Shown here piece after piece: positions 46,301 to 57,584 of a stretch of 64,000 bases of DNA. Location: contig JAJEKV010000060.1 of NCBI GenBank assembly GCA_021234155.1, positions 6,346,323 through 6,410,322 on the forward strand. The letters are read 5' to 3'. Positions within the stretch are counted from its first letter, which is position 1, and each line of letters starts with the position of its first letter. A model generated the notes under the pieces. It was not told where the DNA came from and ran no database searches. It was given only the letters and a program-made list of their open reading frames with translations. A program made the position numbers and the translations under genes. Source of the DNA: Isoetes taiwanensis. Taxonomy: Eukaryota; Streptophyta; Lycopodiopsida; Isoetales; Isoetaceae.

Positions 46301-46790
46301 GTCCTTCATAGTCTTGATAGACTCGGAAGTAGCCATAACCAAGATCCCCGAGGATGGTTGAAATGTTGAAATTGAAACCCCTAAAGTCAAACCAAGGCCC
46401 GTAATCTTGGCAAGCGGGGAGAAGACATATCTGGTGGGAAGAGAATCAACCGACATTGATTTGCGAGGGGATTAATATCGGATGGGGGGCGGAAGTAATG
46501 GGCATTGGCAAATCTGACTTGAAGCGTTGGAATGGAGTACCTTGGTCCAGCGGGGGCCATCATAGATTGTGGAAAGCGGAAGGTGACCTTCCCACCCGGC
46601 GGCAAAGCCATTGAGATCATTGTGTAAAAAGTTACCCCATCATGCAATGTGTGTCCGTTAAGAAGCTGCTCAAATCTATAAGGGCGAGAAAGTAGCATAC
46701 ATCTTCAAACTTCGAGATTGAGGAACCCGAGTCGGAAGAAAGCAAAAAGGAAGACAAGGGGCTCGACAAGTTACCCAAGCCAATCGCCAA
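46300..46790 (+). other. Chromovirus gag-pol junction, decayed
   Basis: Expected to hold protease and the RT N-terminus. I could not place a clear active-site motif because of frame changes. Confidence 0.4.
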
Positions 46791-47460
46791 CTTGATCCAC
46801 AGAGTTCCACGATCTCTTTCGGATGAGATCGAGAAGCTTCATCCTTATTGGGGGAGTAGAGTGTGAGATAGCACTCGAACCAGGGACCAAACCGACAAGC
46901 AAGGCCCCATATAGAATGACCACACATGAACTCACGCGAGCTAAAAAGCAGCTACAAGAATTGCTCGATCTAGGCTTTTATCGGGCCCAGGTGTCTCACC
47001 ATTTGGGGCACCCATCCTCTTTGTCAAGAAGAAGGATGGAAGCTTGAGGATGTGCATAGATTACGCACAATTGAACAAGCACACCATCAAGAACAAGCAC
47101 GCGACTCCCCAGTCGAGACGACTTGATGGATCAACTCCAAGGGCAAGGGTCTTCTCAAGATCGACCTAAGATCAGGCTATCACCGAGATCAGAATAAAGG
47201 AAGAGGACATCCACAAAAGCGGCTTTGAGAACCCAGATCGGGCATTACGAGTTCACCGTAATGCCATTTGGGCTATCCAGCGCCCGGCTTCGTTCATGAG
47301 ACTCATGAACGACATCTTCGTGAGAATACTTGGATACCTTTGTGATAGTATTCTTGACGACATTCTCGGTGTCTGATAAATCCATCGAAGAGCATGCTCA
47401 AAGACGTCCGTAAAGGTACTTTCGAGAAATTAAGGAGGCATCAGTTGTATGCCAAGTTGC
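46790..47460 (+). pseudogene. Chromovirus reverse transcriptase, frameshifted
   Basis: Recognisable blocks: [20 protein letters not shown] near 46868-46925, [12 protein letters not shown] across frames near 47030-47065, KTALRTQIGHYEF and VMPFG with LSSAP (47220-47290), FMRLMNDIF, and the LDDIL active site near 47353-47366 with a base missing before the Asp codons. Typical Ty3/gypsy RT. Confidence 0.8.
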
Positions 47461-47639
47461 CAGTGTCACCGCTAACGAGAAGGTGGAATACTCCGGTCAT
47501 GTGATTTTAGCGGAAGGAATCTCGTGAGATCCCCGCCAAGATTGAAGCAAGAATCAAATGGCGGCACCAAAGAACGTCCATGAAGTCGAAGTTTCCTTGG
47601 CCTAGCAGGGGTATTACAGAAGTTCGAAGAAAAGAACGC

Positions 47640-48130
47640 AAAGATAGCAGCCCCATCGACGGACTTGACAAAGGCAGAGAAAGTCAAAAATTGGGCCGAC
47701 CATTGGCTCAAGAAAGCCCAAGCAGGATTCGAGTTGTTGAAGGAAGCTTTGACAACCGCCCCATCTTGACCTGCCCAGGACTTAAAAGGACAAGTTAGTG
47801 GCGACCGGACATAAAGCAAGATAGCCCACCAGGTGCGATCTTGATGCAAGAACAACGAGTAATAGCGCGTCGACTCAAGGAAAATGAACGACGCAAAAAA
47901 GCGTTACCCGACACATGATCAAGAGCTGCTAGCAGTTGTCAGGGCATTGAGAATATGGAGGCATTACCTCTTAGGGAGGAAGTTCCAGTTGGACACTGAT
48001 CACCAGAGCCTCCAGTACGTATTCACACAACTACACCTCAATGCGAGGCGAGAGAAGGTGGATGGAGTTTTCAAGAGTCACAATTTGAGATAGTCTACAA
48101 ACCGGGAAGCTTAATGTTGTAGCGGATCGC
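47640..48130 (+). pseudogene. Chromovirus RNase H
   Basis: MNDAKKRYPTHDQELLAVVR and HYLLGRKFQLDTDHQSLQYV (47884-48030) are hallmark RNase H-to-tether sequence of Ty3/gypsy pol. VYKPGSLMLVADR follows in shifted frame. Confidence 0.85.
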
Positions 48131-48359
48131 TTTCAAGGCATCCACCGACAACCCGGGGTGCCGCGCAGCGCAATCTCGATGCTCTTCAGCGATTTCGGAA
48201 AAAAGATAGAAGAAAATTTGCCAACAGATGTTGACTTCAAGGAGCCTGTGCAAGGAAGCGAGAACGGATAAGGAGAGGGAAGCCTTGAAAAACTTTAAGA
48301 AGGAAACCTCCTATACCATAAGAACAAGTTGTGCGTGCCGGAATCATCTGGAGTAAGAA

Positions 48360-49300
48360 AGTTGATCCTCCACGACACCCCACAACAGCCCAATAGCTGG
48401 CCCACCGGGATTTATGAAGGCGTATTTTAAAGTCGCGAAGCAGCTACTATTGGCCGGGAATGAAGAAGCAGATAGCCCGCTACATCAAGGAGTGTCAGCT
48501 ACGCCAACAAACAAAGGCGGAACAACTCCGAATACCAGGGGCATTGGAACCATTAGCAATCCCAAACGCCAAAGTGGGAAGTAGTCGACATGGACTTTAT
48601 AACGGAATTTCCGCCGGGACGGTAAGAGGCAAGGATGCCTTGATGGTCGTAATTCGACAAGTTGTCGAAGATGGCCCATTTTGTGCCCTTGCGGGACCAC
48701 GCAGGACACTGACTATGGACACGGCAAAGCTCTTCACCAAAGAGATTTTTAGACTTCATGGCATGCCAAGGGAAATTATCTCCGACCGAAACCCGAAGTT
48801 CATCAGTGCCTTCTGGCAGGATCTCTACAACGATTGGAACAAAGCTATCCATGAGTACGGCCTATCATCCACGCAGACGGATGGGCAAACAGAGCTGGTG
48901 TCAACAGAATATTGGAAGACATGCTCAAACTATGTCCGGAACAAGCAAGGTATGTGGAAGGAATTTATTCACTTGGTGGAATTTGCATACAATAGCACCA
49001 AGCAAGAATCATCCCAAATGTCGCCGTTCATGATCAACTACGGCTACCAATGCCTAACTCCAGATACTTGGCACAATCCCGGTGTCAAAAGTGGAGGTCT
49101 CCCAACAAATCTTTGGCGACATGCAGCAGCTCGTAGAGAAGAAGTGCGGGGGATATCTCCTAGCAGCAAGAAGTCGATCAAAAGAGCATCGTAGACAAAG
49201 CATCGAACGTCGTGGAATTGGGTTAGGCGACAATGTGTGGCTCAAGATTAAAAGGTAAAAGCAGCGAAGCTCCAAGATCGAAATTGCAAGAAGCTTGCTC
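48360..49300 (+). pseudogene. Chromovirus integrase
   Basis: HHCC end IARYIKECQLRQQTKAEQL (second Cys of the pair changed to Arg), then DMDFITEFPPG in a shifted frame (48588), HGMPREIISDRNPKFISAFW (48757-48816), TAYHPQTDGQTEL (third catalytic residue region, about 48870-48896, in another frame) and FIHLVEFAYNSTKQESSQMS (48963-49022). Strand-transfer core is recognisable but not continuous. Confidence 0.85.
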
Positions 49301-49335
49301 CAAGGTGGGCTGGACCATTCAAAATAGTCAAGAGA

Positions 49336-49692
49336 GTGGGTAACCAATCCTACAGACTAGACTTGCCAGCACACTTAAAGATACACAAAGTCTTCCACGT
49401 GAGTCTGCTGAAGAAGCATACTCCCAATCCAGAAGAAGTTTTGGACACTCCAACGATGTTGAAAATGACAGAAGAGCAGTTAGAAATAGTTCCAGAGCTA
49501 ATTCTTGATAAAGCATTCAAGAAAACAAGGAGATCAGAGTTTCTCCAATACTTGGTCAAGTGGAAACACTTGCCAGTGGAAGACGCAACATGGGTACTCA
49601 AAAGAGATCTGGAAAAACAGTACCCACAGTTTATGGAGCAATGGGACGGCAAGGTCATCTCCGAAGAAATCGGCTCAGGCATGTCGATTTGA
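49336..49692 (+). CDS. Integrase C-terminus with chromodomain (open fragment)
   Basis: A 118-codon open segment: the GPF/Y-like region (NQSYRLDLPAHLKIHKVFHV, SLLKKHTPNPEEVLD) is followed by a chromodomain, LQYLVKWKHLPVEDATWV and LEKQYPQFMEQWDGK. Chromodomains of chromovirus integrases can bind methylated histone H3 tails and steer integration. The aromatic-cage residues cannot all be assigned by eye; the VKWK...ATW core is clear. It ends at a normal stop (TGA 49690-49692). Confidence 0.85.
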   Translation: MGNQSYRLDLPAHLKIHKVFHVSLLKKHTPNPEEVLDTPTMLKMTEEQLEIVPELILDKAFKKTRRSEFLQYLVKWKHLPVEDATWVLKRDLEKQYPQFMEQWDGKVISEEIGSGMSI

Positions 49693-50413
49693 GTAGATTA
49701 ATAGCTTGTTTAGTATAATCTACGCATGCAACCTATGAGGTTAGGGTTGCATGTGTTGTTGCCGATGATGAGATCACTACGGTGATCTCTAGGACGTGGT
49801 GTAATGTCAATGTAGGCATGACCGCGGTTCCGCTTGGAAAGTCTACTTCTGTCCCACGGAAGTAGACGACCTCGAGAGAAAGGAGGTCATTGAGGAATGC
49901 ATTGATAGGAAAAGCACCTCTAGGCGCTGTCTCCACGGCCATAATGGAAGATTCACCCTCTTCCTACGCCGGGAGATTAGCCATGCATCCATGTAGATAG
50001 GTGGGGTGGTCACCATATAACCAAAAAATTTTATTAATAATTACGGTACTAACGTAGTGCTGACCTGCAGGCCAATAGAGCGCTCCGGAGGGCCACGAGG
50101 TCGAACTACAAAGACTTGCAACACAATTTTGTTATGATGTGTTGCAAGGAATAAAGAGTACCTCAAGAAATAATTGTATATATAATAATAGACTGAAACA
50201 TTAGGAGTTATTGTTATAATGACATAAGTGATAGCTATTGAATTGAATAATAGTATAATAATGTTCTATAAATATTACCTTGAGGTAATCCTACGAAATA
50301 CATTACTATAATAATAAGTATATGGTATGCATCAGGTTGATTGCAGGATAAGAAGATCCCAAGGTGGGGAGACCCAAGATGCTGCGGACAGCATCAATTC
50401 AAGGTGGGGAGAA
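49693..50413 (+). other. Chromovirus 3' untranslated region with two polypurine tracts
   Basis: AT-rich, no gene. Two AAGGTGGGGAG tracts: 50361-50371 and 50401-50411. The second lies directly before the 3' LTR and is the expected plus-strand primer. Confidence 0.75.
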
Positions 50414-51907
50414 TGTGACGTTCCAGCACGATATACGGTCTTAAGGCACGATACCCGCATCGCTACCGCCACGTACCAGACGATCCGGCCCGCCGACGTA
50501 CGCCGACGTGTACCCAAGCAAGAACGCCCTGGGGGCAACTTGCAATGGTGCGCACACTTAGCAATGCGCGCACCTTTAGACCTTTAAACCCTTAAAGGTA
50601 GACCAAGGGTCATGGGAACCCTAAACCTAACTGATAGCCTACATAAGGCAACAAACCCTAACATTCCCTTTTTCGCCCACAGACCTTCGAAGCTCTGGCG
50701 CTGAGGAGTCAATTCCAACTCCCACGATCTGCCAGCACACCCCAGCTTGTCAGATCATCCTTCCGACCGCATCCCGAAGCAGAACAGAGACATGGACGCC
50801 TTCGGATCAAGAGGAGTGAACCAGGGATCAGGTATTTGGTCGATTGAATAGCTTAAACCTTATTCCAGCCTTCGAACTAGTAGGTTTAGCCTATTAAATC
50901 GGCCTTAGTAGCCCAACAGACCCTGACATTGTCTCTAACCAAAGAATTGACTCTATGTTTTAGATTAGTTCTTATTATTTATGATCATATGATGGATGGT
51001 TGTATTCTGTGGACTCATTGTATTGGGAAGGGTGGGTAGAGACTTAAAGCTTAGTAGATGATGCTCCTAGCTAGTCCCTCTTAGTGCATTACTAGATTTC
51101 GCCTGCGGTGCAAGAACCCCACCTGGCTGTGGGTGAAGGGGCCTGACCGCTCGAGAATGAGGTTAGGTGTTCTGACCCTTGACCGATCCCCTCGGTGTGT
51201 AAGGCCTACCGGAGATCGAGTGACTAGGTCTAATGGCTTGCCACCACGAGTGTGGGTAAGGTATGGGCTCGACACCGTGGGGTGGAGTTCACCTTCCGAT
51301 GGGTTAAGTCGAATAAGGGCGGTGGCCCTCTAGTCACCTTGGGTCAGCATGTAGATCTCGGAGGGAGTGATCCCTACCGCCCCATCGGATTTGGGGAGAT
51401 GTAACCCGGGGAATAGCCCCTTTGGCTATGCACCCGGGCGGCTTCTGATCGAGGTCCCAACACTTTTCAACCTACTCGCAAAGTGTGCACGGGGAGGGGC
51501 GGATGGAGTGGACAACCCAATGCCATGTTCTTATGCCAGCCCAATCCATTGTCATGATTCTGTCTGCAATGAACTCTGGAGACCCAAGCTTGTCAGTCCA
51601 CCCCTGTGTCTGAGCCTTGGGTAGGGACTTCCTTTGTATTGTGCTGATCCTTGTCTATGCAGATGTTGATGTGCCACCATTTGAGGTGGATATATGATGT
51701 TATGTCACTGACGTGTATGTTTACGCTTCCGCAGCTAGGTAGGCCTTGAGGAAGACGGGGTAAAATGACCCCTTCACTCTTCCCACTGTGGACTCTAGAC
51801 GGCCACAGTGATATGTGGAGGGCCCTGTATCGATGTGTGGAGCTGCGGGGGATGAACTCTGTTTGTATCTGCGGCGCGGGCCGTATATCACAGTAGGGGA
51901 CGTCACA
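50414..51907 (+). repeat. 3' LTR
   Basis: TGTGACG...CGTCACA, ends are perfect inverted repeats. Homologous to 35445-36940. Confidence 0.93.
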
Positions 51908-53290
51908 TGATTAGAAAACCCCCGCCCCGAAGGGTTTTCGAGGGAAAAACCTTAGCAGTTAAGTCTGCTGGCATGCTGTACAATTGTGTAGGATAGTTCA
52001 ATACCGTCCTGGAGGACACAACTGAGTCTGTGCATCCATAACCTCCTGGAGGTATGACCCCAGCAAACCCACTGACGCCGTATTCAATAACTCATGCAAC
52101 GGTTGGCGGGCACTAGTAATCGGATATACCGCCTCGATATGGGCAAAGCTGGGCAGATCTGGAGGGCATGACATTCATCCTCAATGGAAATACTGGTGGC
52201 AACACCGGGCAAAGCCTTTGCTCGTGCTTCTCGAGCCCAACGCCCCTGTCTCAATGCGGGCTGATGTGCACCCGTCGCGAATGGAAGCTATAAGTCTGCT
52301 TCTTCTTGGGCAACCGGGTGTACAAATGCTGGTGTGGGCCTCGTGAGAGCGGGATTGACTTGTGGCGATAGTGTGCCCGCTTAACGCGTCGTCGAAGCAC
52401 CGCATCCCGAGCTTGCGAAGGAAAGTAGCATCTAGGTAAAACTTAAATGCCTTGTGATCCTTCTTTGTCCTTACATGCACGCATCTATTTGAATGTACAC
52501 CCCAGCGTGAGAACCACTGAGATTGCTTGTCCTTCCAACATGCTTTCAGGCGTTGGGGACCCATCGCCATGGCCAAAGCAAGGTTGGCCAAACGTGTATC
52601 ACCCAACCGACCACCTTCTGGAAGTAAATGATATGGCGTTCCAATGCAGCCCGTTGAAGGGGTAGAAAACCTGTCTCCTGGAGTAGGATCTGGTATAGAA
52701 CTGTGGACTTTACCTCACGGGCTCATGCCAAGAAGGCTTTCTGCACCTGCTCGAGGTCATTCCAGGTGTTGAGGCATATTACTGGACCCCACACTTCTGC
52801 CCCATACAAAAGAACCGGCTCGACCAATGCTCGAAATAAGTGTGACTGGTGGCCCCAAGCATACAACTCTGCCTTGTGGCTATTGTTCTACATGGCATAT
52901 AGTGCTTTCCAACCTGCCGTGACCGCAACCCGGATAAAGATCCCGGTGGTAGTAGAGAACTTCGATCCCCAAGTACTTGTAGGTCGGAGCCACCTCTACA
53001 TCGGCCCCGGTGAGTGAATGAGGGAATCCTTGGCGAGACGGGATGATGAAACTAGCAGCACCCTAGTTTTGGCCAAGTTAACTTCGCATGCCGATTGAAT
53101 CGGCAAAAGTGTCAAGAGCATCCGGTGGCGTTGCATGTCCTACGAGTATAGGCGAGAAAGGTTGACATCGTCGAAGATATATGAGTTGCCTGGGATTTGT
53201 GTGATACATGAGATGGGCTCGCACCTCCATGCTTCGGAAGAGCCAATCTTCCAACCGGACAATGTATAGGCTAAAGAGTGTCATTAGAGT
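51908..53290 (-). mobile_element. LINE, part 2 (interrupted by chromovirus)
   Basis: Continues the minus-strand LINE from 35444. From right to left it reads an RT core with FDDVNLS replacing YADD (about 53170-53190), NLAKTRVLLVSSSR, the YKYLG-equivalent, WKALYAM (52880-52900), PVLLYGAEVWGP (52780-52820), LPLQRAALEYHIIYF (52620-52670), the zinc-knuckle region, and the 3' UTR hairpin at about 51912-51945 (AAAACCC / GGGGGTTTT). Frameshifts abound. Confidence 0.85.
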
Positions 53291-53494
53291 TTTTTGAGGT
53301 CAAATAAGGGCCTTGTAAGAATATATTAGGGAGGGCCACGTAGGATCGAACCTAGCTTCCCCATTCCATACCTAACTTTCACTCTCCCCTAACCTAACTC
53401 ACGTAACCTCGAACCTAAACTTCGAACCTAACTTTGCAATCATTATTTCCTAACAACCTGAATATTTGATGATTACATCTAAGATTTTCATTTT

Positions 53495-53615
53495 CCCACC
53501 ATCGAGCTTGAGCCATCGAAGCCAAAGGCCATCGAGCTTGCTATCGAGCTTGCCCTCGGCGCCATCGAGCTTGCCATCGCGCCATCGGCTAACGATCTTG
53601 CCATCGCGCTCAAGC
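53495..53615. repeat. Short tandem GCCATCGAGCTT repeats
   Basis: Five or more imperfect repeats of (G)CCATCGAGCTTG over about 120 bp, in front of the transposase-like gene. Confidence 0.8.
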
Positions 53616-53620
53616 ATTAT

Positions 53621-56377
53621 TTGAATTCGAATTATGGCGGATTCTTGCCAGCAAATAGAGCGAAATTTTTCAATTTTGCTCTGTTTGTTAGCAAGAATCT
53701 TCCTAATTCTAAGCTCTGCTCCGGTTCTCGGTCTTTTGCAACGTCAATGGCAAAGGTATTTGGTTTCCGAGAGTTGTCATTGCATTCCTTTGGGTGCTCT
53801 TGGTTCTAATACTTACGTTTTGGGATGAAACTAATTCGAGGGTCAATTTAGAGTGCAAGTGCCAAAGGATGCCCTTTTACGAGGAATAAGTTCACTTGGA
53901 AACAACCAATAGATGAAGATGCATTGCGAGCCGGAGCCATGAATATAGACCTCTGGGCTAAAGGCCAACTGTATTCTTGTGATCCTTTCACTCGAGCCCA
54001 TCCAAACTTCCACTCTGCATCCGGTCTTATTGAATTTGCTTGTAAGGGATAGCAAGGGTTACTAGGTTACTGTAATAATTTGGTTAATGGTAATACTGAT
54101 CCACATTTGCTTGCCATGTATAACCACTTGTATGGATTCAATTGCAAAGTTTTATCAGATGTGAATCAGCTCCAACAGGCGAACTACTTTCTGTCTCAAC
54201 AATGCCGCAAGCTCAATGAATTGGAGGTAGAAAATCAGAAATTGGTGACGGAGATGAAATCACTGCAGCAAGGAATGAAGAGGGTTGCGGAAGAAAATAA
54301 TTCCCTTCACAAGCGAGTCAAACGCTTGAAAAGAACTCCACTGGGGATCAGGGAGAGGGCAAGAAACCTGAAGCCCATAAATATATTAGCCGTCGGGGAT
54401 GGAGGCTCAAAAAAAAGGGTCATGGCTATTAAAAAGCTTGTTGATCCAAATCTGGCAAAATAAAATAAGAGAAAACCTGCTAATATTGCCCGTTTATTAA
54501 AGAAATTGGTTACTAAAGATGATGTATTAGAAATGTTAAAGCTTCCTGGTAGCATTCAACTTAGGAAAGCTGTAGTACGAGAAGCTAGCTGCGGGAGTTG
54601 GGAAGCAGTCAAACCCGAGAATCGAGTGCAAGAACGTGTGACAATGTCGGAATAAGTAGGCAAGCTTACATTGCTTTGTTCAGATGCTTGCAGGATGGCC
54701 TTAAACAACAAGGCATTACCAAAACTATTCTACTACCAAGGATGACTAGTATGAGGACTTGTAGGTCATCGAGAAACAGACAAGTGCAAGAGCTTCTTGG
54801 TGATATGTATCAGCTAACCAGCAGTGTCAATTTGGATACATTGCCATCCTATACCAAAGGTAAGAAGAAGTCGAAGTTTGGTGATACCATCTGCCTTAAT
54901 GAAAATAACAATTGCTGGATAGACTTAAGTAGAATGCTTCAGTTTTTTGTTCGATTTTATGATATGAAGGTAGAAGAGTGCCTGGCAAACTAAGAATTGT
55001 TTTGAAGCTGGATGAAATGGAATTGGTGAAAGGCGAGAAGTGCGAGAGGGTTTCACCGGAGTCTAATGAAGCGAGCTTTGAATCTGAGGGAATGAAGAGT
55101 CAAATCTAGATGGTAAGTTTTCCGTCCAGTCTGAAGATCACATTTGGTGGGTTGGTTTATTTCAGGTACCAGAGGAAAATCACAGTATATTGAAATGGGT
55201 TTTTGATCAAACGCCCATCCCCACAATGATTGCCTCTCACGGAATCAGAGAAAAACTTGCAGTTCCTAGATATGGTGAGTACGAGGTTGAATGTCATCTT
55301 GCTGTAGATTTGAAGACAATAAAATGCATGTACAGAATGAAGCATGGTGCTGGTAAGACTACTCATGCTTGTCCCTACTGTCTCTATGCGAAAAGAGATT
55401 CAGCTGGGTTGGACAAGAGTACATTAGACTGTGTCCAGGATGAGCCACCAAATAGAGAAGAGAAGGACACAACCTTGATGCCAATTTACGTCAATTAGTT
55501 AAAAAGAGTACACATATGCACCCTTCATGCTTTTTTGAGAATCATAGACAAGATGGTTTACATGAGTATCCTGTTTGCTTGGAATAAATCACCCCAAAGC
55601 TCTAGGGAAGCTGCCATGCATGAAGTTGAAAATGTGCTATCTAATGTGGAACTTCATGGTGGGCACTACAAAATACTTCAAGATCCAAAGGTATCCAGCA
55701 AGGTTCCCCTGAAACCCAGTATGGGTGGTCCAAAGGCTAAGAGGTTTTTGCCTCCCGCGAAAGAGAACTTATCCGGTGTTTGGGAAGCTTACAAGGATCT
55801 TATTGCAGCTGAGGATGATCGAAATGATCGTGGTAGATCACGCCTGAAGAAAATCAAAGCATGGCAGGATTTCTCTGTACTGGTAAAGGAAATGCAGAAA
55901 AAGGTAGTGCAGGAAAATGATATTGCCAAATTCCAGGAGGCAGTCACAAACTTCACTAAGTCTTTCCTGAGGGCATGAGGTGAGACCAATTTGACTCACT
56001 ATATCCATATTCTATTCGCACATGGTGTGTGGTTTGTCAGGGAATATGGAAGCCTGGGAATTTGGAATACACAGGGAATGGAGAAGTCCCATAAGCAAGC
56101 AAAGAATGTATTCTTCCGTTTCACTCAACACAGAGGTTCACTTGGGAATTCCTTACAGCAGATGTGTCAATGGTTTTACTGAAGGATCGTGTCCAAGTGG
56201 GTGAAGAAATCACGGAATCAGAGTGAATCAACACTTGCTAAGTTGTTTAGACAAAAAACCCAGCGGGATAAAAAGAGGGAAGCTTGGTATAAGTCCGCTG
56301 CTGTTGAGCGATCAAGGGAGTGGAGATCAATGAGATGTAGGCAAGGCAAAGGTTATGTCCGTATTGAGAGCTCTTGA
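53621..56377 (+). pseudogene. Transposase-like gene, unclassified DDE candidate, broken
   Basis: Plus-strand open segments that read as one protein interrupted by shifts: a coiled-coil part (NELEVENQKLVTEMKSLQQG, 54210-54290), GISRQAYIALFRCLQDGL (54650-54705), VECHLAVDLKTIKCMY (55288-55335) followed by HACPYC, YGGPKAKRF-like and KENLSGVWEAYKDL (55760-55800), and YGSLGIWNTQGMEKSHKQA (56045-56101). The D in DLKTI, the CPYC knuckle and the late E in QGMEKSHK resemble large transposase-like families in animals, so I infer a DNA-transposon gene. I cannot name the superfamily. Frame changes at about 54990, 55500 and 56180 could be introns or lesions. Confidence 0.45.
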
Positions 56378-56404
56378 TAATGTCTTTACCGTAAAAGAGT
56401 TGGT

Positions 56405-56850
56405 TTATCTATCAGTTCGATAGTGCTCACTGTGCGAAATGTTGTATTGTAAGTAAACTGGATGCATGTATTGTGCATCGTGGCCACGGTGCAAAATATG
56501 GGCCTGTAACTAAACTGGATCCACATATTTTGCATCGTAGCCACGGTGCGAAATAGGCGCTTCAATAATTTGTAACTGAGTCGATTTATGAATCGCGTGG
56601 CTCACGGTCTGGGCCAGGCCCTTCAATAATTTGTAGCTGAGTCGATTTCGCACCGTGGCTACGGTGCGACTAGAGAATATCCACGTATTTTGCACCGTAG
56701 CCACGGTGCGAAATAAGCCCTTCAATAATTTGTAACTGAGTCGATTTCGCACCGTGGCTACGATGCGAAATAGGCCCTTCAATAATTTGTAACTGAGTCG
56801 ATTTCGCACCGTGGGTACGGTGCGAAATATGGGCCTGTAACTAGAGAATA
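56405..56850. repeat. Palindromic repeat array, ~57-bp units
   Basis: Seven or eight units. Each has the palindrome TTTCGCACCGTGGCTACGGTGCGAAA (written here as arms TTTCGCACCGT / ACGGTGCGAAA around GGCT) and a spacer GGCCCTTCAATAATTTG plus TAACTGAGTCGA. Copies recur at 58105-58275 and 60480-60630. Confidence 0.9.
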
Positions 56851-56989
56851 TTAACATATTAGAGAACATATTAACATATTAGAGAACATTTAGAGAACAT
56901 ATTAACACGGTATCATATGAATTATGTATGATAGATAGCAAAGGTTACTAGAGACCATGGCAGTATGACCCTAGTAACCTTCCCCTAGG

Positions 56990-57560
56990 TTCCTAACCCC
57001 TTCCCCTTTCCCTTTCCCTTCCCCTGCGAGGGGTAACCCACGCAGCTGGGTTAGGAAACCAGAGCTCACGCGTATCCCAGCCTGATTCTTCCCACCATAT
57101 GGGGTACCTAGTCATTAGTAATTCCACATGATGATACTCACGGAAGAAGAGCGGACCCAACTCCACAAAGTTGTTGTACTCGTTGTAGTACGTCCTAATA
57201 AGGCCATACATCTGTCCCTTACAAGTTTCATGAATGAACTCGATATGTATTGATCGAGGAGAGTGTGCTAAATAACCAAAGACGAAGAAGAGGCCTCAAG
57301 CTGGCAAAGCGTCTCGTCCCGATAAGGAGGGGGTTCAAGAATTCCCCTCATTGCAAGTCTCCTATAACATTAAAATGGATTAATTTCCATCAGTGGCTCA
57401 TGACCACAATCAAATCGCTCCAGAATGAAGTTTATCAACTCCATTGCAAGCTCCTTGGTGGGACTGTGGTGCAACCTCCACTCCAAGAAATGGTCAAATA
57501 GCTCATCGGGTTTCAGGTACCTGAGAATGCAGGGCATGCTTGCAGGAGCCTTCCTCGAGT
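56990..57560 (-). pseudogene. Unidentified gene family U1, member B (broken)
   Basis: Paralogue of 58483-59052. Minus-strand blocks: KPDELFDHFLEWRLHHSPTK then ELAMELINFILERF (57400-57510); GILEPPPY in another frame (57310-57335); MYGLIRTYYNEYNNFVELG, LFFREYHHVELLMTRYPIWW and WDTRELWFPN (57040-57211). Frameshifts split the ORF. Function unknown. Confidence 0.55.
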
Positions 57561-57584
57561 AACCAGGGAGGATTGGGTCCAATC

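Larger units (their letters stand above)
35445..51907 (+). mobile_element. Ty3/gypsy chromovirus with additional histone-H3-like ORF
   Basis: Complete LTR-PBS-extra ORF-gag-pol-PPT-LTR structure, 16.5 kb, with TSD TGATT and LTR ends TGTGACG...CGTCACA (left copy start mutated). Internal order: PBS, leader with two palindromes, H3-like ORF, two palindromes, Helitron insertion(s), gag, RT, RNase H, integrase, chromodomain, PPT. RNase H and integrase order and the C-terminal chromodomain place it among chromoviruses. Gag-pol is heavily frameshifted, so this copy is not autonomous. Confidence 0.92.
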
